Made by a program: the position numbers and the translations under genes. The notes beneath the pieces were generated by a model. The model did no database searches. It saw only the letters and a list, made by a program, of their open reading frames with translations, and was not told the DNA's origin. A stretch of 34,677 bases of DNA from Gammaproteobacteria bacterium. Lineage in GTDB: Bacteria; Pseudomonadota; Gammaproteobacteria; Xanthomonadales; SZUA-5. This document shows positions 1-6,270 of the stretch, piece by piece (position 1 is the stretch's first letter; the number at the start of each line of letters is the position of its first letter). The stretch is from the NCBI GenBank assembly GCA_030430155.1, contig JAUIFV010000034.1, positions 1-34,677 of the forward strand. The letters are read 5' to 3'.

Positions 1-251
1 GTGGTGCCGATCCCGAGAAGTTGAGCGTTAGAAAACCAAAGGACAGAGCAACAGCAGACAGCAAAGACGAAAGCAACAGAGCTCGGCAGCTCTTGACAGC
101 GGGTGGGGTCATAGAAGGATGTGGTGAACGAAGTGAACCGCATCAATTGCCAATCGGATCACCGCAAGCCGGTTGTTCGTAGGTTGTGCAAAGCACAGCG
201 TGCACGACGTTCTGATTGCCGCATCTGACCGACAGCCCTTCGGCCTTCCAA
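1..251. other. Gene-less left edge of the window
   Basis: I see no convincing gene in this stretch. The open frames crossing it on the minus strand are compositionally poor and have no start with a ribosome binding site. A small hairpin (TGTGC, AAA, GCACA at 186-198) followed by CGTGCACG suggests repeat-derived DNA, possibly a worn relative of the palindromic element that begins at 252. Confidence 0.5.
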
Positions 252-435
252 CTAGCCCGGATATTTCATGAGTGTTCGTCGCGAGAGCGTTGGAGAGCCG
301 CCGTGGTGCGGTCCGCGGACAGGAGATCGTTGAAGGCGTACTTGAACAGTACGTCGAGGCGATTGTAGGGAGCAGACCGCACCACGGCGGCTCTCCGGCG
401 GTCGCAGCAGAAGACTCATGAAATATGCGGGCTAG
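252..435. repeat. 184-bp palindromic repeat element, copy A
   Basis: The left arm (252-313) and right arm (375-435) are imperfect inverted repeats of about 61 bp. Both begin CTAGCCCG (read inward) and carry ATATTTCATGAGT and GGAGAGCCGCCGTGGTGCGGTC blocks. The 61-bp centre holds a second hairpin, CGTACT (337-342) with AGTACG (348-353). A diverged copy lies at 11397-11579, so this is a mobile or dispersed structured repeat (REP/BIME- or MITE-like) and not a simple terminator. Its right end supplies the TAG stop codon of the minus-strand MAPEG-like gene. I do not recognise a named family. Confidence 0.85.
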
Positions 436-845
436 CCAAACCCCAACGCCCAAACGCACTGAATCAGCATCAGCAGCAACACCAGGCAGCCGAAAGTGAA
501 GATCGCCCGTCGTCGAGGTACGTAGTTGCTATGCACCGCAGCGTGAGCGACGCGGCTCAGCGCGAAGGCCCAAGCCAGGCCAAGGCTATAGGCGTCCACC
601 CCATCCAGCGCCCAAAGCATCAGCGCGAGGGCGTAGTACAAGACCGGCGCTTCGAACTGGTTGCGCAGGTTGTTGCTCACCTGTCGGACCGAATCCGGCC
701 AAGCGTCCCCATCCAGCGCCCGCCTGGCCAGATCCACCTGCTGCAGCCGAACGGCGCGCGACTTGACTACCGCCAGATAGGCGTAGACCAGCAGGGTCAG
801 CAGAATCTGCAGCAGTACCGGGTAGAAAATCAGTTTGGCGTTCAT
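432..845 (-). CDS. MAPEG-family membrane protein
   Basis: This is a 137-residue integral membrane protein resembling the MAPEG family (membrane-associated proteins in eicosanoid and glutathione metabolism). Many bacterial members have no known substrate. What is seen: an N-terminal hydrophobic helix directly after the start, a central RNQFEAPVLYYALALML segment typical of the family (Asn-x-x-Glu in helix 2), then SRVAHAAVHS and a final hydrophobic helix. I chose the ATG at 845 because the 20 residues upstream in the open frame are not hydrophobic and the family begins close to its first membrane helix. The stop codon lies inside the end of the palindromic repeat, so the repeat probably also marks the transcript 3' end. 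Family confidence is good; substrate unknown. Confidence 0.8.
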   Translation of the reverse strand: MNAKLIFYPVLLQILLTLLVYAYLAVVKSRAVRLQQVDLARRALDGDAWPDSVRQVSNNLRNQFEAPVLYYALALMLWALDGVDAYSLGLAWAFALSRVAHAAVHSNYVPRRRAIFTFGCLVLLLMLIQCVWALGFG

Positions 846-1159
846 CGTCGTAACCGTGGCTTGCTCTTGGCAGATTGTCGCAGGTACCCGCCTCACACTC
901 CGCATTGCAAGGCGGCGACGGCGTTCTTCGCGTAGGCCGTTTTATCTGATCGAACTGGATACTTCACGCTCAGCACGTCGACACGATCAGATTCAGCGGC
1001 GCTCTTGCTAACCTGTGATCGATGGAAAGGGTTATGAAACAGAATTTTAGCGACAACTATTCCGTAGTGACTTGAAGTTGAGTAAGCGTAGTGTTTACGC
1101 ACTCGATAGGAACGCTGTCGGAACTGACCGGCACCTTGGCGGTCTGGAACTCCGTCCTC

Positions 1160-1717
1160 ATGCGCCGGAGTTATTCGATGAGCCTCGCCATCCTGCTCAG
1201 CACTGTCCTTGCCGCCAGTCCGTCCGCCGAATCCTGCAGCGAGCGCTACGACCACCGCCTGCAGACCGACCTAGCGCTCAGCTACGAGGCCTTTGATCAG
1301 ACCGAAGGCCAGGGCTTCCGCGAGCTAGCCTATGCCGGCTGTCAGGCCGAAGCCGCCGACCTGATTGAAGCCTACATCGCCGCCAACGACGCCACCCAGT
1401 CCAGCCTGACCTGGCACATCGCCCAACTGCGCGGCGAAGTCGGCCAAACCGAAGCCGCCATCGCCGCCGCCACCAGCGTCCTCAATCAAGACGAGGCGGC
1501 CGACGCCGACTTCCGCTGGAACGACCACGTCAACGCCTATCTGGCCTTCCTGCGCGGCGATCGCCAAGCCTTCGAACGACACCGCGCTGCCCTGCATGCC
1601 GGCGCCGACAATCATCCCGGCAACAGCATCAACGCACGCCTATGGGACAGCCTCGCTGCCGACTTCGAACTCGGCTACGCGGAGGCGATCGCGCGTTTCG
1701 CGGCGTCCTCCAAGTAG
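1160..1717 (+). CDS. Secreted hypothetical protein, TPR-like
   Basis: A 185-residue protein with a probable Sec signal peptide: MRRSYSMSLAILLSTVLAA followed by a small-residue cleavage region near SPSAES. The mature part is Ala-rich and helical, with two Cys after the signal region (SCSERYDHR and AYAGCQAEA). Repeated helix pairs of the form 'AEAADLIEAYIAANDATQ' and 'GQTEAAIAAATSVLNQDEA' look like a short TPR-type solenoid. A second start at 1178 (MSLAILLS) has a better-placed CGGAG ahead of it and would shorten the signal peptide's charged N-region. No enzyme motif is visible. A 38-bp dispersed motif lies just downstream. Confidence 0.65.
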   Translation: MRRSYSMSLAILLSTVLAASPSAESCSERYDHRLQTDLALSYEAFDQTEGQGFRELAYAGCQAEAADLIEAYIAANDATQSSLTWHIAQLRGEVGQTEAAIAAATSVLNQDEAADADFRWNDHVNAYLAFLRGDRQAFERHRAALHAGADNHPGNSINARLWDSLAADFELGYAEAIARFAASSK

Positions 1718-1755
1718 CTTTCAGGGGCGCTCGGCTTGTCTGAAGCGAGCGGCGT

Positions 1756-1793
1756 TTCGGTTGCGTGTTGGTCGTTTTTGGGGCCAACTTCGG
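1756..1793 (+). repeat. 38-bp dispersed motif, copy 1
   Basis: One of three gap-free 38-bp copies (others at 3343-3380 and 13073-13110). The pattern is TTCGGTTGCGTG, a variable middle, TTTT, then GGCCAACTTCGG. It lies in the gap between the secreted protein and a low-GC membrane protein gene. CGGTTG near the left and CCAAC near the right could pair weakly. Function unknown. Confidence 0.6.
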
Positions 1794-1906
1794 TCACTGC
1801 CGCCGTGGCCGAACGTGCGCTTAACCGGACTACCGGGGGTTCACGCTATCAACCAGGCATTGCGGCCCGATAGCGAGCTGGCTAAACGTTGTGCAATTTG
1901 TAGAGT

Positions 1907-2374
1907 ATGAAGATTAAAGTCAGATTCATTAATGGTGCCGCGTTTGGGCTAGTCTGCAGTATTGCAGGTGGCGTGTTATGGGTTGTTCAACACGGTCGTT
2001 TACCTTCCGCATTTATGGAAAATCCAATGCTTCCAGTGGCGATACACATCGTTACGGCATTGGTCATTGGTGTTGCCTTGCGGTTCATACCAGCAGGAAG
2101 TTTCGACAAGGAAGGCGCGAGTTCCTTTAATACCCTCTCGTGGTACAAGAGGGTTAGGTGGGAGGAGGTCGTGTCAACAAGGGTCTTAGACTGGATGGTT
2201 ATCAAGTTCGTTCTGTTGTATACAGCTAGTTCAAAGTGGGCTGTTTGGGTGCCAATGAATATCACCAATAGCGAACAACTATTCGCCTCTATGGCCAGTT
2301 CCGGAAACGAAGTGTTGCGTGAAAGAGCGGACATAATCAGACGGTCATCGCGACTCTCGGGGAGCGCTTCGTGA
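1907..2374 (+). CDS. Hypothetical membrane protein, AT-rich
   Basis: A 155-residue protein of unrecognised family. Two hydrophobic segments lie near the N-terminus (about residues 10-27 and 41-60, the second containing IHIVTALVIGVALRFI). A polar region follows, then a shorter hydrophobic stretch (WMVIKFVLLYT) and a charged, Arg-rich tail. The gene is visibly AT-richer than the neighbouring GC-rich genes, which suggests recent acquisition. The ATG at 1907 has only a weak purine-rich sequence upstream. No function can be assigned. Confidence 0.55.
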   Translation: MKIKVRFINGAAFGLVCSIAGGVLWVVQHGRLPSAFMENPMLPVAIHIVTALVIGVALRFIPAGSFDKEGASSFNTLSWYKRVRWEEVVSTRVLDWMVIKFVLLYTASSKWAVWVPMNITNSEQLFASMASSGNEVLRERADIIRRSSRLSGSAS

Positions 2375-2439
2375 TGATCCAATTGCTCACGCGCGGCATC
2401 GCGCTACCTGGTCGGTGGGCGGTTGAGTGACGTAGTGCG

Positions 2440-2571
2440 ATGTTTTTCGGTGGCGTCCTTCGATTTCGAGTGGGATTGTTTGAGATGGTGGATAGGACAC
2501 ATGCGTCTGATTTTATTGGCTCTGAGTTCAATATGATGTCCCCTGTGTTCACCGACGTCAGAAAAAGGTGA
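2440..2571 (+). CDS. Doubtful 43-residue ORF, possible gene fragment
   Basis: ATG-initiated frame whose C-terminal half reads RTHASDFIGSEFN and ends FTDVRKR. The DFxGSEFN stretch resembles a motif I associate with longer conserved hypothetical proteins of gammaproteobacteria, so this could be a decayed piece of such a gene and not an independent peptide. Its TGA is four bases before the GTG of the next short frame. Confidence is low. Confidence 0.25.
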   Translation: MFFGGVLRFRVGLFEMVDRTHASDFIGSEFNMMSPVFTDVRKR

Positions 2572-2575
2572 GGCC

Positions 2576-2731
2576 GTGGGTCAGTTTCTCCTTTCACAAC
2601 AAGTCCGCATCTTGAATCCAATCGTTGACTACTGCGCAGAGAGTGTTCCAGAGATAAAGGATAGGCTTCTTGAAGAAAGAGCGGGACTCTTAGGCGGGAT
2701 TGCGTATCTTAAAACAGATTCCACGCGGTAG
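2576..2731 (+). CDS. Doubtful 51-residue ORF
   Basis: GTG-initiated frame with a good Shine-Dalgarno (AAGGTGAGG) just upstream. It encodes an amphipathic helical peptide (QVRILNPIVDYCAESVP, then IKDRLLEERAGLLGGIAYL). No family is recognised. The ribosome binding site is the best argument that it is real; the short length and surrounding decay argue against. Confidence 0.3.
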   Translation: MGQFLLSQQVRILNPIVDYCAESVPEIKDRLLEERAGLLGGIAYLKTDSTR

Positions 2732-2756
2732 TGCGCTTCCCAATTTGATAGCTTCT

Positions 2757-3062
2757 ATGTTCACGTCCAACCGCATTCCGAAGATCGCCTTGCTGCTGCT
2801 CGTCATTGCCGTTGCATACCTTGCTTCGCTGGTTCTGATCGGGCAGGAACGAGTCCTGGATTGGAGTCTAAGTGGCGATGAGATGTATCTGCATGAGAAG
2901 CTGTTTGCTCTCGATGTGGCCGGTGGGGGCACTGCGACCTGGATACTCGGGATTTATAGGGCATATCAGCATGGAAGCTGGGTTTGGTTGATTGCATGTG
3001 CGCTTGCTTGGCCGGTTGCGTTCTTTTATACGCTTGCTATCAATACCGATGGAAAGCCCTAG
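2757..3062 (+). CDS. Small two-helix membrane protein
   Basis: A 101-residue protein with an N-terminal membrane helix (IPKIALLLLVIAVAYLASLVLIG) and a C-terminal pair of hydrophobic stretches (WVWLIACALAWPVAFFYTLAI) around a polar loop containing DEMYLHEKLFALD. I placed the start at ATG 2757 because the frame upstream has only a TTG start and non-hydrophobic residues. AT-rich relative to the window. No family or function recognised. Confidence 0.5.
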   Translation: MFTSNRIPKIALLLLVIAVAYLASLVLIGQERVLDWSLSGDEMYLHEKLFALDVAGGGTATWILGIYRAYQHGSWVWLIACALAWPVAFFYTLAINTDGKP

Positions 3063-3490
3063 CCATGCAGCAAGGGCATTGCGGGGGACTTGACTCAGGC
3101 GCTGGGCCCTATATTTCAGCGCACCTTGATGCTGGGGTCGGCCGTTGCAATCCGCTGTCGCACAGCGTTGACGTTCGTTGTCCAGAGGGCTTTGGCTCGT
3201 AACAAATCGGTCTTGAGCCTATGTCCCTCATCGACCCGTCTTCCTGTTTGAGATCACAAGCTTTCGGCGCAGTCGGTACTACTGCCGTTCGCGCTCTACG
3301 CGGATATGGACCGTAGCGTCAGGCATGAAGGTGCGGAATCGCTTCGGTTGCGTGTTTCCCGCTTTTCAGGCCAACTCCGGTTTCACCTGCTGGGGACAGT
3401 ACAACGCCAGTCCCTGGGAGTTCCTTGCGCCGATCCAGTTGCTCTGGGGGCAGCGCGTTCGCAAATCGTTGAGTTCAAGGCCGAGACTAC
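3063..3490. other. Gene-less stretch with the second 38-bp motif
   Basis: No convincing gene. Frames crossing it lack ribosome binding sites and biased codon use. The 38-bp dispersed motif (3343-3380) is the only recognisable element. Confidence 0.5.
3343..3380 (+). repeat. 38-bp dispersed motif, copy 2
   Basis: Reads TTCGGTTGCGTG, then TTTCCCGCTTTTCA, then GGCCAACTCCGG. It aligns without gaps to copies at 1756 and 13073. It lies about 110 bp upstream of the next gene. Confidence 0.6.
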
Positions 3491-3922
3491 ATGAACAATG
3501 CGCAGAGTCCCGACGTCGTTCAGTTCCGCATAGACCGCATGCGGCGAGCTCCGAGGAATTGGTGCTATTGGGTTGCCGTCGTTACGGCTGTAAACGGTTT
3601 CTTGGCTGGTTATCAATCGGATACGACATTTCTCGTCGGATTCGTTGCGCCGTACCTGGTCGGAGGCGTATGGGCGCACCTCGCGATAGCAATCATCGTT
3701 GCAGCGCTAGGTCATTTTGGACAACGCCAACGCGGTCTGTATATCGCGGCGCTGGTTGCCTATGTGCTTGATGCGCTGCTTGCTACCGGGCTGCAGCTTT
3801 GGTCGGGGTTGGTCATGCACATTGTCGTTCTCGCCTTCGTAGCGATCGCACTCAATGGTGCGCGGATCCTTCAAAACCAACTGTCACAGCGTGTACAACA
3901 ACCTGTTCAATCCGATAGTTGA
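3491..3922 (+). CDS. Four-helix hypothetical membrane protein
   Basis: A 143-residue integral membrane protein. About four hydrophobic segments are visible: WCYWVAVVTAVNGFLAGY, FLVGFVAPYLVGGVWAHLAIAIIVAAL, GLYIAALVAYVLDALLATGL and LVMHIVVLAFVAIALNGARIL. A polar Gln/Ser-rich tail follows. The N-terminal 20 residues are basic and cytoplasm-like. The family is not recognised and no catalytic motif is seen. It precedes the SnoaL-like gene by 42 bp and might be co-transcribed with it. Confidence 0.6.
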   Translation: MNNAQSPDVVQFRIDRMRRAPRNWCYWVAVVTAVNGFLAGYQSDTTFLVGFVAPYLVGGVWAHLAIAIIVAALGHFGQRQRGLYIAALVAYVLDALLATGLQLWSGLVMHIVVLAFVAIALNGARILQNQLSQRVQQPVQSDS

Positions 3923-3964
3923 GAAGGATAGGCGAGGCGGAAAGACTTAGCAGGAGACGCGCCG

Positions 3965-4351
3965 ATGAATGACATCAGTGCCAAGCTGGCCAGAGGATGG
4001 ATCGAAGCGTGGATCCGGATGGACATCGAGTGGTTGCGGGAACACCTGGCGACCCATTTCGTACACACCAGCCCGTTTGGCCGACTCGCCGGGCGTGACC
4101 ACTATCTGGAAACCGTCGTACCGATGGCCCGAAAGAGCGTGCAGCGCTTGAGCATCAAGGCGGTCATCGGCAGCGAAGATCAAGCGGCGATCTGGTTCGA
4201 AAACCTGACCCCGAAGGGCGCAATTCCATCCTGCGACTGGGTTTGCGTTGAAGCCGACAAGATCAAGGCGATCCAGTCCTTCTACGATGCGACAAAGGTG
4301 CGTGAAGTGCTCTCCAGCGACGAGCAGAGTACGTTGGGTGACCGTTACTAG
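3965..4351 (+). CDS. SnoaL-like / NTF2-fold protein
   Basis: A 128-residue protein with the outline of a SnoaL-like (NTF2-superfamily) polyketide-cyclase domain. It has an N-terminal helix ending WIEAWIRMDIEWLREHLA, then the HTSPFGRLAGRDHYLE strand-helix region where such proteins keep their pocket residues, and C-terminal beta strands (AIWFENLTPKG; CDWVCVEADKIKAIQSFYD). The ATG has a strong AGGAG site (about 3951-3955). Many members are small-molecule binders or isomerases of unknown substrate. The downstream AhpD-like gene, 154 bp away, may be the same transcript. Family call moderately sure; substrate unknown. Confidence 0.7.
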   Translation: MNDISAKLARGWIEAWIRMDIEWLREHLATHFVHTSPFGRLAGRDHYLETVVPMARKSVQRLSIKAVIGSEDQAAIWFENLTPKGAIPSCDWVCVEADKIKAIQSFYDATKVREVLSSDEQSTLGDRY

Positions 4352-4505
4352 ACGTTTCAAGCTGCGCCACAACGCGCCCGTGAGTCCTTTACGGGAACAC
4401 AGATCAATGATGCGGCTGGATAGCTCGCGTCTACCTGCCCGCACGGATGCGAACGAGACGGTATTCGACTTTGCTAGCGGCGGTGGCCCTGTCAAGGAGG
4501 CAAAA

Positions 4506-4862
4506 ATGAAGAACTTTCCAGCGCAATTTCAAGAGCTTGGTGCGTGGATGGATAAGCTGGGGAGCGACATTCCCAGCGTGATGCAGGCATTCTCGGCACT
4601 ACACGAGTCAAGCATCAAAGCAGGTGCCTTGGACAGCAAGACCAAGGAGTTGATCGCTTTGGGTATCGCGATCACCGTTCGCTGCGACGGGTGCATCTCC
4701 TTCCATGTGCACGATGCACTCAAAGCCGGCGCCAGGAAGGAGGAGATCGCGGAGACGGTGTCGGTGGCAATACTGATGGGCGGCGGGCCTTCGGTGGTTT
4801 ATGGGGTCGAAGCAATGCAGGCACTCTCCCAGTACCTCGATCAAGGCATCGAGCAGGCGTGA
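4506..4862 (+). CDS. Carboxymuconolactone decarboxylase / AhpD-like protein
   Basis: A 118-residue single-domain protein of the carboxymuconolactone decarboxylase family, AhpD-like branch. The family hallmark is present: KTKELIALGIAITVRCDGCISFHVHDAL has the redox-active Cys-x-x-Cys with a following His, and the helix GARKEEIAETVSVAILMGGGP follows. AhpD-type members act as disulfide or peroxide reductants, which is the likely role here. I chose ATG 4506 because a strong AAGGAGG lies just ahead and the product then matches family length; the open frame extends upstream without such support. Confidence 0.85.
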   Translation: MKNFPAQFQELGAWMDKLGSDIPSVMQAFSALHESSIKAGALDSKTKELIALGIAITVRCDGCISFHVHDALKAGARKEEIAETVSVAILMGGGPSVVYGVEAMQALSQYLDQGIEQA

Positions 4863-4898
4863 GTACAGGGGTTAGCAAGGTACAGGCAGCGGATTGAA

Positions 4899-5276
4899 GT
4901 GGACCCACCAGCACAGGACATCGAAGATCGGGCTGCAATTTGGGACGCCATGCAGGGATTTTGGATGGACACCGATCCGACCATCCTGCTGGCGGAGGTC
5001 GCTCGAGTTTGTGCCGAGTCCAAATACACGATTGCAGAACTGGAAGCGATCTACTGGAACGAGGTACGTCCTGCAGTGTCTTTCAATCTGCTCATGCTTC
5101 CGGCGCCTGAATGGGCCGGGTTCGAGATCGAGTGGCTCAAGGCGCGGGTACTGCGCAAGTCCCGGTTTGGTAAACGCCTGCCGCTGAAATGGCTCCACCC
5201 CTACGCAACTCGGTGGTGGCGACAATTGCACACTGCAATCGTTGGATACAGAGCGTCGTCAGATGACGGCGGTTGA
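4899..5276 (+). CDS. DUF7079-like hypothetical protein
   Basis: A 125-residue cytoplasmic protein, GTG-initiated. The layout (RAAIWDAMQGFWMDTD, VARVCAESKYTIAELEAIYWNEVRPAVSFNLL, EWAGFEIEWLKARVLR) matches proteins I know as DUF7079, frequent in Xanthomonadales and some Pseudomonas. Their function is unknown; some sit in toxin-immunity neighbourhoods, but no toxin partner is visible here. Confidence in the family is moderate. Confidence 0.6.
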   Translation: MDPPAQDIEDRAAIWDAMQGFWMDTDPTILLAEVARVCAESKYTIAELEAIYWNEVRPAVSFNLLMLPAPEWAGFEIEWLKARVLRKSRFGKRLPLKWLHPYATRWWRQLHTAIVGYRASSDDGG

Positions 5277-5481
5277 TCTGGTTGACTTCGCTCTCATTGC
5301 CACGAATGTCTGCTAGACGGACTCTTTGAGTCGTACGGTTGGCGCGCACGCTGCGCCGGATTCAGGGCACAACAACGCCCGAATAGCGGCCGCCGAACCG
5401 GGGCCGCACGCCAAGCCATCTGGGCGGGACGGATCGGACGCGACCGGGTAGACTCGGTCACGCCCGATCTGACCAGCGTGC

Positions 5482-6258
5482 CTATTGCGGCGATTGCGTC
5501 CACGGCAGAGACCAGATCTCCGCCTCGCCCGCGCCCTCGAAACCGCCTTCGGTGAACCAGCCCTGACGCAACTCGCTGATTCGAGCATTGGTAGATATGC
5601 CGGTATTGACCGGCTGACCGAGATAGATCGGCGACTGTTCGGTACCTGCCCAGGCACGAACGATCAACCGGCGCATGCCTAGAATCGTGTTGTAGACCCG
5701 GACATCGAAGTGAGTGCCTATCGGATATCGATGCAGCCCATTGGTCAGTGGGGAGTAGTTGCCACCGATGAGCAACTCCGGTGTTCCATTGACTACCTGC
5801 AGTTGGAACTTCAGGGTCCCGACTTCCGATCCGTCAGCGCCGCTGAGGATGTACTTGCGAACGGTCCCCTTGCCCGCGGGCGTCGGGCCAGCGCCGTCTG
5901 CTTCAAAGCGCGAGATGGTAAACGCATCGTAGTAGCTGCCGTCGCCAGAGTCCGGCACTTCCGCGCTCATCCAGGCCGAGCCGGTCCCGCCCACCGCCAT
6001 CAGCGCTTGGCAGGGTAGGTCACCGTCGGCTGAGTCGGTTCGTTTGTATTCTCGCGTTTCCGGATCATAAATAGGAAACGTGGCGAACAAGATCCGGTAA
6101 TTGTGCAGCATCAAGCTGCCTTTGCTGGCAGTGCCTTGGCCATCTTCGGGATCGGTGCTGAAGGTCCCCAGATCGCACTCTCTGGCCTGCCCGATGGCGG
6201 ACCAGCCTAGGCTGAGGATTGCAACTAGCGTTACGGCAAGAGTGGATTGCTTCAACAT
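5482..6258 (-). CDS. Secreted hypothetical protein downstream of the kinase
   Basis: A 258-residue exported protein with a clear Sec signal peptide (MLKQSTLAVTLVAILSLGWSAIGQA, cleavage after QA). The mature domain is rich in beta-strand-like segments with two Cys (ECDLGTF and LPCQALMAVGG) and several Asp/Gly turns. No enzyme motif is recognised. The start at 6258 has an AAGGAG at good spacing. The gene begins 12 bp after the kinase stop, so it is almost certainly co-transcribed with it and falls under the same ECF-type promoter at 8963-8991. It could be the envelope or extracellular output, or a sensor partner, of the kinase; that role is inference. Confidence 0.75.
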   Translation of the reverse strand: MLKQSTLAVTLVAILSLGWSAIGQARECDLGTFSTDPEDGQGTASKGSLMLHNYRILFATFPIYDPETREYKRTDSADGDLPCQALMAVGGTGSAWMSAEVPDSGDGSYYDAFTISRFEADGAGPTPAGKGTVRKYILSGADGSEVGTLKFQLQVVNGTPELLIGGNYSPLTNGLHRYPIGTHFDVRVYNTILGMRRLIVRAWAGTEQSPIYLGQPVNTGISTNARISELRQGWFTEGGFEGAGEAEIWSLPWTQSPQ

Positions 6259-6270
6259 GGTGAATACTCC

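Larger units (their letters stand above)
2375..2756 (+). other. Gap with only two weak short reading frames
   Basis: This AT-rich stretch contains no gene I can name. Two consecutive short frames (2440-2571 and 2576-2731) are listed separately as doubtful. The first reads like a fragment of a longer conserved protein, so the stretch may be a decayed insert. Confidence 0.45.

Noticed and set aside
1717-1906. Integron attC site near GCTTAAC and GTTGTGC
   Set aside because: One RYYYAAC-like string is present but no matching GTTRRRY partner or paired attC arms, and no integrase gene is in the window.
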